Translations under genes and position numbers: made by a program | Notes under the pieces: generated by a model | What the model saw: the letters and a program-made list of their open reading frames with translations, nothing else | Database searches by the model: none | What the model was told of the DNA's origin: nothing | Shown: one piece after another, positions 55,395 through 64,000 of the stretch | Position numbering within the stretch: the stretch's first letter is position 1 | How the letters are laid out: every line of letters begins with the position of its first letter | Origin: an uncultured Aquimarina sp. | GTDB lineage: Bacteria; Bacteroidota; Bacteroidia; Flavobacteriales; Flavobacteriaceae | Assembly: GCA_947499005.1 (NCBI GenBank) | Contig: CANMML010000006.1 | Coordinates: forward strand, 94,116 to 158,115 | Direction of reading: 5' to 3' | DNA: 64,000 bases

Positions 55395-58300
55395 CTATTT
55401 AATCTCCACCCTTTGCCCACTAGAATGACTGTTAAATTCAGGAGCATACATACATTGTAATGTGGTTATCCCATTAGAAAATGTTCCCGTTTGATTGGCG
55501 ATTACATCATATTCCAGTACATAGTTTCCTTTCGGCATACGATCGATAAAGAAATGCGTTGCGACATCTTTTGTACTTTGGTAATACCATAAACGATCTT
55601 TGTGTTCGTAACCCGATAATACCTTTGTCGGTTCAAAACCACTAGCACGCATATCTTTTAGGTGAACATATTCCAAATGATCTTCACTTTTAATCAATAG
55701 TCTCACCGTTACTTTATCTCCGCGTTTTAGTGGGGTTTCCGTAGTGATTCGCTTAAGTTCAGTGCCTTTGTTAGTGACCGTTTTTAAATACAAATCTTTA
55801 TCAATAGCCAAAGGCCCTTTGTCGTCTACTTTTATTTTGTCTAAGTTTTCAAAATATTGCCAGTAATAACCTCCGTAATTCGTGACACTTCCTGTGTTTT
55901 TTACTTCGATTGTTTTAAGGCTTTCATCAATTTCATCGGCATTCCAATGGGTTTTAAAGTAGCCTGTGCCAGCCTCTTCAGTACTCATTGCTTCTTGAAT
56001 GTTTTTAAGGAAAGTAGCCGTTTTAGCATTTGGAGCTGTAATTTTTACTCCATTTTCAATAGAAAGCCAATCGTTTCCATTCAATAATAACGCATAACAA
56101 GCATCGGTAGTACTGATCGTATTATCCCAGCGGTTGGTGCGTTTATTTTTTAATAAAAACAATTTTAGCGCTTCAATGTGTTTTGAATGTTTTGAAGACT
56201 GTTGGGTTTCAGTAAAAGCTTCTATCAGTAAAGCTTGTGTCGAAATGATGGATTGATACCAATACCAGCCTGCTTTATTCTCTTTCCAATACATTCCATT
56301 TGCTTTCGACTGTACAGCCGTTTCTGTTAAGGCTGTCATGATCGTGTTCACTGTTTTTGGAGCATTATCAAAACGATGCAATGTCAAGGCTAATAATCCT
56401 TTTTCGTACAGCGATCGTTGTTGCCAATGTTGGGTTTGATAGTCTAGTGCTTTTTCTACAATATCTTTTGTGATTCCTTTTAAAGGGAAACGATTGATGT
56501 GATAACTTCTAGCATAAGCAAAATGAAGTAATCGAGTTTGTTTGTAGAAATTTTCAACGTCTTTGTTGCGGTTTTTATATTCCTCAAAATCTTTTACCCA
56601 TTCGCGATCTAAGAATTGGATTGCTTTTTGAAGCATGCGATCTGTTTTAGAGCGTTGTTCTAACACTCCCAAACGTTCCAAATGCCCAAAGCCAGAAACC
56701 ACATGTCGAGTGATGTATCGGTTTGCTCTACCGCCACTAAACCAAGGGAATCCTCCATTAGATTTTTGAAGTTGCTTTAGCTTATTAATAGCACGTTCAT
56801 TAGCACGAGACATCTTGCGGATTTCAAATAATTCAGAAAGTCGTTTTTGCTGTTCAGTCTCTGATTGAGCGGCTCTTAACCATGGGGTTTCTGCAATTAA
56901 GACTTGCTTTAGCGCTTCATTTTTTTCTAATGGACTTTGCAGCGATCCATTCGCTTCCCAGCTTTCGAATACCTTCTTGATATTTGGTTGCGAATTGATG
57001 ATGTGCGTTGCAATGGTATTGGCATACAATCTAGAAAACGTTTGTTCGCTACATTCATGCGGAAATTCCATCAAGTAAGGTAACGACTTAATCGCTAGCC
57101 AAGCAGGGTTCGAAGTGTACTCCAAGGTAATTTGATGCGGCTTTTGAGTCGTGCTATTAGGGTCAAAATTATTCAACGTATAAGTCTCTGTTTCTCCAGG
57201 ACGTACCCACATCGCTATACTTTCAGTAACCAGCTTACGATTTGTTAATACAGGGATCACAGCCGTTTGTCCATCGGTAGCATTTCCTGCTTTAGCAACA
57301 ATTTTATACTGAATCGCTCCTAAACCTTCTGGGATATCTAACTCCCAAGCGACTTCGGTGCTTCCATTGGCTGCAATAGCGAAGTTTTGTGTTTCATTTT
57401 CTTGTTTCAATGATGAAGTCACTACTTCACCATTAGTAGGATTTGTCCATTCTAAAAGTGCTGTACCATGTAATGGGTTGTCTGAAAGATTAGAAATCTT
57501 AGCACTAAACAATAGTTGATCTCCTTCTCTTAAAAAACGTGGAGCATTCGGAATGATATTTAGATCTTTTTGGGTCAATGCTTCAGCATTTAGTTTCCCC
57601 CAAGTAGCTTGTTTGGTATGCGCTAATAATTGCAAATTCCATTGGGTTAAGGCTTCTGGAGAAGTGAATTCAAATTCGATTTCCCCTTTTTTATTGGTTT
57701 TTAGGTTGGGTAAAAAGAAAGCCGTTTCGTTAAGGTTTTCTCTGGTTTTGATGGTTTTTAGGTCTTCGATTGGTATTTCTATTTCTTCAGGTGAAGATTG
57801 ATCGATTCCATATTCAGCCTCATCTTCGACTGTATCGGATTCCAAAGCTACTCCTGCGACACGTGCTTGTAATGCGGATTTCGCAGGTACTGCTTTAGAA
57901 ATGCCTTTTCTGGATAAAACTTTTGAGGATCTTTTAGAAATTGCTGCGCCAGTTAGTGCGCTTTTTTTCTGCGTTCCATATCCAATGACTACGACTTCAT
58001 CTAAAGCATTAGGGTCTTCTTTAAGTTCAATGAGTAGCTTTCTATTTTTGTTATTGATAGTGATTTCCTTTGAATAAAATCCTGTGTAAGAAAATTTTAA
58101 AATATCTCCATTTGATACGGATAATTGAAAAAGGCCATCAAAATCAGTTATAGTTCCTTTTTTCGTTCCTTTTATGCTAACGGAAACTCCAGGTAATGGA
58201 ATATTGTCATTAATTACTACACCTCTTACAAGTCCATTTTTTAGTAAGTCTTTTTCGTTAATCTTTGCAAAATTCACTTTAAATTCTAAACCACTCAAAT

Positions 58301-61300
58301 ACTGTCGATACTCCCACGAGTTAATTTTATTAAACGTAAACCCGTATAGATTTAATTCTTCCAAAGGAATATGGGGTAAATGAATACGATTGACAAATTC
58401 ATTGTAATAAGTACTCTTCGTGCTAAGCGTATTCAATTCTTGGGTGGTCGGAGCAGGTGGAGTATAAGTGCTAAATCCAAAATTAGTATTCCATGAATGG
58501 GGCCTAAATTGGTCTAAAGAAGCATCGTACATACTCGCCAAGCCTTCTGCTTGAAAGGTTTTCTTGTCAGACGATTTTAGTTTGAAACTCCAAGTTTCTT
58601 TTCCGCCAGGGACTAATTTATCCGTAAAGTGTTTCTTCTCGATTTCTAGATGTATAGGAGTTTTAGAAAAATCTAACACTTCTTGTTGACTATAAAATCG
58701 ATTAAAAATATGGTAATGTACTTTGGCGGTTATCTTATCATAATTCAGTTTTGGTAGTGAAATATTGAGGGTTTTACTTCCTTTTTTGATCGTTACCGTT
58801 TCTTCGTGAATCAATCGATTCCCATCATATACTTCTAGATAAGTATGTAGTTGCTCTACAGAAGTGCTTAACTTAAAAGTAGCCTTACTTTGATTTTTAG
58901 GATTGTAATCTACGGTGAAATCAAATAATTGCTGATCAGCAGGGATTTCCTGTTTTTTATGAGTTAGCGTTATTAACTTTTGATTTTCAGTAGAAGCTTT
59001 AGTCAACGGATCAGTAACCTTGGTTACTAGCAAATACTTTCCTGCGGGCCAATCCTTCATTTCATCTAAAAGGAAGGTAGCCTCAGCTGTATTTTCGAAA
59101 GTATGCTCGCAAAAAGAAGCACCTTTTTCCCATTGCTTCGGGTCATTTTCATTCGTATATGGAATATGCGCAAAAGTACTTTCGAAGGTAGCTAGGTCAA
59201 TGTTTTGAATATCAGGAGAAGGCCAAGGACGAGCATTTAAGTAACGTTTTGGTGCCTTAAGTTTATAGGCGGTCAAACTACCTGTAGTCTTGATCGGGTT
59301 GTCATTAACGTCTTTCGTTTTAATAATGACTTCGCTTGGCGTATCACTTGACAATGTTTCGTCGACTACGATATCTGCCAATAGGTTTTTATCTGCCACT
59401 TTAATAGTCTGCGTAGCCTCTCTAGTTTCCCCATTGATATCGGTGACTTTAGCTGATATTTCGTAATTAAAGACTTTGTTTTCGATTTCAGGACTGTCCG
59501 TTTCAGCTAAGAACTTAATAGTGAAATTTCCTTGATCATCTGTAGTCAATGCTCCTTGATCAATTTGCTTACCATTTTCGTTACTTGGCATACTACGCCA
59601 CCACCAATATAAAGGCCTAACCGTTCGTTTTATAGAATAAGTAACAGTAGCATCGGTTATATTCCCGCCGAAAAAGGCTTTGGCACTACCTTTTACGGTT
59701 ACCGTATCATTTAGCTTAAAGATTTTGGTAGCAGGTTCGAATGTGACTTCAAAAGTGGGACGTTTATACTCTTCCACAGAAAAACTAACACCAGCATTTT
59801 GATTTCTATATCGATCTCTAGGTTTACTTATCGAAGCAGATATATGGAAATTACCTGTCAAACCACTTTTGGGTAAATCAAAATCGCCATGTACCGAACC
59901 ATATTCATTAGTCGTTACTACTTTATTGAAAATAGATTGTCCATTAACATCCTGAACGTTGATGTTAATTTGCTTATCGCTTAGAATACTAGAAACTTCA
60001 TTCTCTTTGGCAATAGCAATGGCTTTATAATATACTTTTTGCCCAGGCCTATAAATGGAACGATCTAAAAACAGCAACGTTTTAGATTGATACTTTTTGT
60101 TCTGGTTGGCATAGTTGTTATGATCTCGATATCGGTAGTTGCGATCTTCTATTTTTAAGCTGTCTTTATCCAATTGAACCACTAGCTGATAGCTGTTATG
60201 ACGATCATTTTGAGGTTGATTAAAATACCCTTCACTATCCGTTGTTTTGGTATGAGTGCTCCAAGAGTTTTCTCGATTATAACTATCACGATGACGGATT
60301 TCTATGTTGGTATTCGAAATAGGAGCACCCGTGTAGCGATCCACAATTTGATAACGTGTTTTGCCTTTAAGTACCGTTTTGTTGAAACCAATTTCCGAAA
60401 CAGATTGTTGGTGATATTTCCAACTCTTTTCGTCATCGTCGGCAATTAAGGTAAAAATGTAATGCCCTAAAGGCAATTGAGGTACAATAACTTCTGTGCT
60501 ATAGGTATTATGATCCGTTTTCTTAGGAAGCGAATAAGTTGTTGAATGCACCAGTTTTCGCTTTTTTAAGTAGTCTTTAGCCAGCGAATCTTTTTGATGA
60601 TATGGTTTTAATTCCTCTATATTAAATTCAAACGGAACTTGATAAATGTGTAACGTAGCTTTTTCGGTATTGGTAAAAGTCAATTTCGCCAACTGTTTTT
60701 CATTGGGTAAATACAAAGATTGCGTTTGCCAATTGAGTTTCTTTTGTAGGATTTGTGATTTTAAGTTTTTGGCTTTTGCTATAATCTTAGTGTCTTTCGA
60801 TTGCTCTTCAATAGTGTTGATGAGCTGTAAGGCTTTCTTATTGTATTCGGGATGTAGATACTTGTTATCATCACCCTTTCTGAAAGCCAGTGCTCTATAA
60901 GCTTCAGCTAAAGCAATGTCAGTAGCATCGTAAGCATGGGTTTTTTGTAAATTCTGAACATGCTTTAAGTAAGTCTCATCTGTATCGCTGCCTTTCCAGT
61001 TGTTTTTAACATATTCAAATCGTTGAAGGAGGTTAAAGATGAAAGCATCTTTGTTTTTTCGTTGGCTATGAATACGTTCTAATTCCTGATAAATTTTCAA
61101 GGATTGATATTGAAAAGAAGCAGTATCTGTAGTGCTTATTGTGCTAGTGTAGAAATCTTTTTGGGGATTAAAATATGCTTCGTCATTAATTAAAAAAGCA
61201 TCTTTAGGCTGTAGACTGTTTCTAGAGTTTTTATAAAAAGACAGTGCCTTATGCGCGATAATATCATAAAGCGTAGGTTTGTATTTTCGTGAAATAGGTA

Positions 61301-61838
61301 CCGTAACCAAAAGTGCTGTAAAATCATCTACAGCAGTGCTTCCAAGTAGCGTGCTATTTTCTAGTGCTTTATTGTAAAATGACGAAATTTCGTTTGAAAA
61401 AGTCTTCACATCCCAAGTCCTATAATCTTTTAAGGCAGCAGCTTCGGTAGAGGTACGTTGGCTGATTCGCCAATAATTATCATTGTAATGGCTTTCAAGA
61501 AAAGACGCTAGGTAGGAATACAGTATATTTTTAACAGGAAATGAAGTCTGTTCGATTTCTTGATGAATAGATTCTAAAATGGCAACCTGTGATTTTTCGT
61601 CAATAATTTGCTGGAATTTCCATTGAAACAATGAAGCCTTCAAGCGTTGCTCGTCATTCTTTTTAGATACTGCTTTTTTATGAATAGCTTTTACTTTGTC
61701 TAAAGTAGTGGTTACTTTGCCTTCAATTTCTAGTTGATCGATTTCCAACCATGCTGCCTCGTAGTTTTGCTGTGCTTGTGCCATAAAAATTGATTGAAGA
61801 AAGCTGAGAACGAAAAGAATAATATACTGCTTTGCCAT
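55395..61838 (-). CDS. Large secreted alpha-2-macroglobulin with embedded SusC-like segment
   Basis: The 2147-residue protein has a cleaved signal peptide (FLQSIFMAQA, no lipobox cysteine) and A2M macroglobulin domains, including the MG2-like LDRSIYRPGQKVYYKAIA near residue 590. The thioester motif is ECSEQ with Cys1596 and Gln1599, followed by a helical thioester domain. Between about residues 1200 and 1290 there is a carboxypeptidase-regulatory-like domain (VRGVVINDNIPLPGVSV). It continues into LDEVVVIGYGTQKKSALTG, which is nearly the SusC-type TonB-box linker. A basic region follows, then A2M resumes at about 1385. The protein probably traps proteases; the embedded segment's job is unknown. 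Confidence 0.9.
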   Translation of the reverse strand: MAKQYIILFVLSFLQSIFMAQAQQNYEAAWLEIDQLEIEGKVTTTLDKVKAIHKKAVSKKNDEQRLKASLFQWKFQQIIDEKSQVAILESIHQEIEQTSFPVKNILYSYLASFLESHYNDNYWRISQRTSTEAAALKDYRTWDVKTFSNEISSFYNKALENSTLLGSTAVDDFTALLVTVPISRKYKPTLYDIIAHKALSFYKNSRNSLQPKDAFLINDEAYFNPQKDFYTSTISTTDTASFQYQSLKIYQELERIHSQRKNKDAFIFNLLQRFEYVKNNWKGSDTDETYLKHVQNLQKTHAYDATDIALAEAYRALAFRKGDDNKYLHPEYNKKALQLINTIEEQSKDTKIIAKAKNLKSQILQKKLNWQTQSLYLPNEKQLAKLTFTNTEKATLHIYQVPFEFNIEELKPYHQKDSLAKDYLKKRKLVHSTTYSLPKKTDHNTYSTEVIVPQLPLGHYIFTLIADDDEKSWKYHQQSVSEIGFNKTVLKGKTRYQIVDRYTGAPISNTNIEIRHRDSYNRENSWSTHTKTTDSEGYFNQPQNDRHNSYQLVVQLDKDSLKIEDRNYRYRDHNNYANQNKKYQSKTLLFLDRSIYRPGQKVYYKAIAIAKENEVSSILSDKQININVQDVNGQSIFNKVVTTNEYGSVHGDFDLPKSGLTGNFHISASISKPRDRYRNQNAGVSFSVEEYKRPTFEVTFEPATKIFKLNDTVTVKGSAKAFFGGNITDATVTYSIKRTVRPLYWWWRSMPSNENGKQIDQGALTTDDQGNFTIKFLAETDSPEIENKVFNYEISAKVTDINGETREATQTIKVADKNLLADIVVDETLSSDTPSEVIIKTKDVNDNPIKTTGSLTAYKLKAPKRYLNARPWPSPDIQNIDLATFESTFAHIPYTNENDPKQWEKGASFCEHTFENTAEATFLLDEMKDWPAGKYLLVTKVTDPLTKASTENQKLITLTHKKQEIPADQQLFDFTVDYNPKNQSKATFKLSTSVEQLHTYLEVYDGNRLIHEETVTIKKGSKTLNISLPKLNYDKITAKVHYHIFNRFYSQQEVLDFSKTPIHLEIEKKHFTDKLVPGGKETWSFKLKSSDKKTFQAEGLASMYDASLDQFRPHSWNTNFGFSTYTPPAPTTQELNTLSTKSTYYNEFVNRIHLPHIPLEELNLYGFTFNKINSWEYRQYLSGLEFKVNFAKINEKDLLKNGLVRGVVINDNIPLPGVSVSIKGTKKGTITDFDGLFQLSVSNGDILKFSYTGFYSKEITINNKNRKLLIELKEDPNALDEVVVIGYGTQKKSALTGAAISKRSSKVLSRKGISKAVPAKSALQARVAGVALESDTVEDEAEYGIDQSSPEEIEIPIEDLKTIKTRENLNETAFFLPNLKTNKKGEIEFEFTSPEALTQWNLQLLAHTKQATWGKLNAEALTQKDLNIIPNAPRFLREGDQLLFSAKISNLSDNPLHGTALLEWTNPTNGEVVTSSLKQENETQNFAIAANGSTEVAWELDIPEGLGAIQYKIVAKAGNATDGQTAVIPVLTNRKLVTESIAMWVRPGETETYTLNNFDPNSTTQKPHQITLEYTSNPAWLAIKSLPYLMEFPHECSEQTFSRLYANTIATHIINSQPNIKKVFESWEANGSLQSPLEKNEALKQVLIAETPWLRAAQSETEQQKRLSELFEIRKMSRANERAINKLKQLQKSNGGFPWFSGGRANRYITRHVVSGFGHLERLGVLEQRSKTDRMLQKAIQFLDREWVKDFEEYKNRNKDVENFYKQTRLLHFAYARSYHINRFPLKGITKDIVEKALDYQTQHWQQRSLYEKGLLALTLHRFDNAPKTVNTIMTALTETAVQSKANGMYWKENKAGWYWYQSIISTQALLIEAFTETQQSSKHSKHIEALKLFLLKNKRTNRWDNTISTTDACYALLLNGNDWLSIENGVKITAPNAKTATFLKNIQEAMSTEEAGTGYFKTHWNADEIDESLKTIEVKNTGSVTNYGGYYWQYFENLDKIKVDDKGPLAIDKDLYLKTVTNKGTELKRITTETPLKRGDKVTVRLLIKSEDHLEYVHLKDMRASGFEPTKVLSGYEHKDRLWYYQSTKDVATHFFIDRMPKGNYVLEYDVIANQTGTFSNGITTLQCMYAPEFNSHSSGQRVEIK
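57880..58260 (-). other. SusC-like regulatory and TonB-box-like segment inside the A2M gene
   Basis: This part of the A2M gene encodes a domain of the carboxypeptidase-regulatory type and then a motif almost identical to the SusC/RagA signature (DEVVVIGYGTQKKSALTG). The normal SusC plug and barrel do not follow. The chimeric join is in frame with no stop or break. Confidence 0.8.
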
Positions 61839-61879
61839 AAAAGCTAAATTTTAGCGTTAATTCATTGGGGCAATAGGTA

Positions 61880-61887
61880 TACTTTTG
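61880..61887 (+). promoter_or_regulatory. Putative -7 box (TACTTTTG) for the TPR gene
   Basis: TACTTTTG fits TAnnTTTG and lies 40 bases before the ATG at 61927, in the gap shared with the divergent A2M gene. Confidence 0.4.
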
Positions 61888-61926
61888 CCAAATATGTTAT
61901 CACGTAACACGAATTATGCCTAATTT

Positions 61927-62469
61927 ATGAAAATGAAGTACTTGTTTTACTTTTTAGTTGTTCTTTTTTCAATACAAATGCAAGCACAAGATTTTTTACA
62001 GCTAGGCATCAATCAATTCAACGCAAATGATTTGGTTGCGGCTACGTCTTCATTAAAGAAAGTACTTCGGGTAACGCCTAAAAATGCTACCGCCTTGGAA
62101 TACTTGGGAGACATTAAATTCAAACAAAAAGAATGGGGTGAGGCAGCGGATTATTTTAAAAAGGCATTATGCACCGATAAGAGTAATGCGGTCTATCATT
62201 TTAAATATGGAGGAGCTTTAGGAATGAAGGCAAAACAGAACAAATTGAAAGCCATATTTATACTCGATGATATCAAAGAGCATTTGCAAATTGCTGCAGA
62301 TTTAGATGCAACCTACATTGACCCTCGTATGGTTATGGTCGAACTGTATATGGAATTACCAAAGTCTTTTGGTGGTGGAGTAGATAAGGCTAAAAGTTAT
62401 GCCGATGAAATCGCAGCTATAGATTCACAGAAAGGTAAAGACGCTTATCAATTATTAGAGGTGCGTTGA
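61927..62469 (+). CDS. Secreted tetratricopeptide repeat protein, possibly C-terminally truncated
   Basis: The 180-residue protein has a signal peptide (LFYFLVVLFSIQMQAQ) and about three TPR units (DFLQLGINQFNANDLVAA, ATALEYLGDIKFKQKEWGEA, AVYHFKYGGALGMKAKQN). The later KSFGGGVDKAKSYADEIAAID resembles the GGS-KA-Y-A unit of longer family members that usually continue with more repeats. Here a stop comes soon after (YQLLEVR), and a regulator fragment starts within about 15 bases. So the 3' end may have been lost in a rearrangement. An ATG two codons downstream (61933) is an equal start. It diverges from the large A2M gene. Confidence 0.75.
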   Translation: MKMKYLFYFLVVLFSIQMQAQDFLQLGINQFNANDLVAATSSLKKVLRVTPKNATALEYLGDIKFKQKEWGEAADYFKKALCTDKSNAVYHFKYGGALGMKAKQNKLKAIFILDDIKEHLQIAADLDATYIDPRMVMVELYMELPKSFGGGVDKAKSYADEIAAIDSQKGKDAYQLLEVR

Positions 62470-62482
62470 GTGACTCAGTAAA

Positions 62483-62664
62483 CAAAGTGAAGTGTTTGGT
62501 GTTACGATCGATTATATTGTCAATGGATCAATTGAAAATAAAGCTCAAGATGCCATCAATGGGAATCTTCTTTTAAGACAGTTTAAAGCTGTAGAAAAAA
62601 TGAACCGAGAAGATAAAATATCTTTACTCGATTGATCGATGCTTTTATCATTCAAAAAATATAA
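62483..62664 (+). pseudogene. Fragment of an XRE-family helix-turn-helix regulator
   Basis: The open frame reads VFGVTIDYIVNGSIENKA and QDAINGNLLLRQFKAVEKMN, then stops at 62633-62635. The adjacent frame continues IDAFIIQKI. This is the C-terminal part of XRE-type regulators seen in this group, which typically have DYLVNG followed by LLxxFKxVExL and a final helix. The N-terminal DNA-binding half is absent and there is a one-base frameshift at about 62633. It is a decayed remnant beside a transposase. Confidence 0.65.
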
Positions 62665-62736
62665 GATATTTCTGCTCTAGTGTTTGTCTTGAAGTACGGC
62701 TTGTATCAAAAGGATATCGAACGACGTTCAGGAATT

Positions 62737-62919
62737 TTAGTCACTAAGTTGACAAGCAAATTCTAAAAAATCATGATTTCTTTTCCATAAACTTTTAAAG
62801 TTTCTTTTGCTTTTATAATGATGCAAACAGTCTTCTAATTTGATACCGAACTTCTGTCGGTCTTCTCGAAAGTTCGTTTCTGAAAAATAGCATATATCCT
62901 TGTTGCCTTGGTGTAACAT
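62737..62919 (-). other. Small unrecognised ORF
   Basis: A 60-codon minus-strand frame is present, starting MLHQGNKDICYFSET and ending FLEFACQLSD. It is basic, and no known family comes to mind. Its place between a regulator fragment and a transposase suggests debris. It may not be a gene. Confidence 0.3.
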
Positions 62920-63021
62920 GGATATAGTTTCGCTTAATTTTTATCAAATTACAGGGTGTGAAAATTGTATTCCAAAACAGCATATGTACTAATAGTTAGT
63001 ATATTTATCGCTTTGTATAAG
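62920..63021. other. Leader of transposase gene with small inverted repeat
   Basis: TACTAA/TTAGTA form an inverted repeat around TAG near 62986-63000. No full insertion-sequence end can be identified. Confidence 0.3.
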
Positions 63022-63954
63022 ATGAGAGTTAGTTTATATAAGCGAAACTATCATCCTCTCATTATTCTATTTTATGTGTATGGAATGCTAGATCATGAAC
63101 AACTAGCCTGTATTCCCAAAAACACTCGTAAGAACTGGAATAAATTCCAACACGAGGGGTATGATTGTGAAGAATGGGTACGTCCTTTTTTGAAGAACTT
63201 TGAGGATATCAAAATGATTTTTATGCGTGAGCAACTCATGAAATCAATGATGATCTTAGTAAGTATTAGCAACGGCTATCACCAAGTATTATCCTCGATT
63301 ACCCAAAAGAAAAAACTTTTAAAAGAACATACGGATGCTATTGTAGCTTCAATTGATAAACTCGTAGCTATCTCTGGAATTAAAATAATACGTGCCTGCC
63401 GTTTTTATGGAGTCTCTAAAGATTGGTACTACAGGGAGAAACAACGACTAAAATGTACACTATCTCCTATACAACTTTGCTACAAACAACACCCAAACCA
63501 ATTGACTTTTGAAGAGGTTAGAATAATTGAACATATCGTTACGAAACCTGAAAATTTTGGAAAAACGAAAACCACCTTATACTACAACACCCTAAAACAA
63601 GGAATTCTCTTTTGTGGAAAATCTACTTTTAACAAATATGCCAGTGCTTTGGGGTTTAAAAAAAGAAACTATAAAAAATTTACTCTTAAAAAAGGATTTC
63701 GAGCTTCTCGTGTATTTGAATGGCTTCATGTCGATATTACCTATGTCCCAACTTTAGAAGATGGCATGCAAAAAGTAGCTTTTGTAAAAGATAATTTTTC
63801 TAAAGGATTACTGCATTACAAATCCACTTCAGGTAAAGCAGGCTCTGAGTTTATAGCCATACTTTTCCAAGAAACTTTTGAAAAGCACCATTTATTTGAA
63901 CAACCGAATCCTATAAACATTCTTAGAGGTCACTATTTAAATACCTATCTTTAG
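63022..63954 (+). pseudogene. Truncated DDE-type (integrase-core) transposase
   Basis: The frame from ATG 63022 encodes about 310 residues. The N-terminal half resembles transposases found in many flavobacteria (NYHPLIILFYVYGMLDHEQL, then GVSKDWYYREKQRLKC). The integrase core starts with LHVDITYVPT, the first catalytic Asp. It has FVKDNFSKGLLHYKS but breaks off at PINIL, where a second Asp segment (SDGGSEN-like) is expected, and ends RGHYLNTYL. The remaining catalytic Asp and Glu are missing, so it is probably inactive. A longer TTG start at 62965 adds a hydrophobic tail with no family support. Confidence 0.72.
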
Positions 63955-64000
63955 TATTAATAAATATGTTGAAACATGGACATTTTCAAGGGGCAAAATC

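Noticed and set aside
62965..63021. Longer transposase start at TTG 62965
   Set aside because: The extra 19 residues are hydrophobic and unlike the family, whose N-terminus fits ATG 63022.

Overview
The window looks like chromosomal DNA from a marine member of the Bacteroidetes, most likely a Flavobacteriaceae species. It is AT-rich. Several upstream regions carry the Bacteroidetes-type -7 box TAnnTTTG. There is an alternative complex III operon running into cytochrome oxidase genes, a secreted enzyme with a type IX secretion C-terminal tag, a DUF4249/TonB-receptor pair, and many lipoproteins with short flavobacterial lipoboxes. No rRNA, tRNA or CRISPR array was seen.

Layout. 1-5.8 kb: a partial membrane-protein-like ORF, a truncated hemoglobin, a KAS III/glycosyltransferase pair, a small secreted protein, and a surface-sugar cluster (WbpD-type acetyltransferase, WbpB/WlbA-type dehydrogenase, PlsC-type acyltransferase). 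5.9-15.3 kb, all on the minus strand: penicillin-binding protein 1C and a thioester alpha-2-macroglobulin (A2M) lipoprotein, the classical periplasmic pair, here split by a Doc/Fic toxin gene and a large DNA-binding protein gene. 15.7-25.7 kb: FAD oxidoreductase plus membrane polyferredoxin, a GH63-like glucosidase, an alpha/beta hydrolase, a choice-of-anchor I lipoprotein, and a PadR regulator with a membrane partner. 25.7-34 kb: mfd, an OmpA-like lipoprotein, a GH16 enzyme downstream of ruvC, a DUF456 protein, a frameshifted DUF6958-like pseudogene and a SPOR protein. 34.2-45.9 kb: the respiratory operon actABCDEF-coxB-coxA. 46-49.4 kb: ruvB, a cytochrome P450 and queG. 49.4-55.1 kb: two lipoproteins, then a TonB receptor with a DUF4249 lipoprotein. 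55.4-64 kb: a second, very large A2M that carries a SusC-like segment inside it, a TPR gene, a regulator fragment and a truncated transposase.

How the genes work together. The act/cox block carries electrons from quinol to oxygen through a multiheme cytochrome complex. PbpC and the A2M proteins form an envelope repair and protease-trapping theme that appears twice, once as a lipoprotein and once as a soluble secreted form. The sugar, acyl and glycosyl genes at the left suggest outer-membrane glycan or lipid synthesis.

The most unusual features are four. (1) The Doc plus DNA-binding-protein module sits between pbpC and its A2M partner, and the DNA-binding gene contains a perfect 15-bp inverted repeat in its own coding sequence. 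(2) The second A2M contains a carboxypeptidase-regulatory-like domain plus a SusC/TonB-box-like linker between its A2M regions. (3) A family of ATTCCT...AGGAAT hairpins lies between genes. (4) The right end is a decay zone with a regulator fragment and a truncated transposase. Functions are inferred from motifs and remembered family features; no database search was run.
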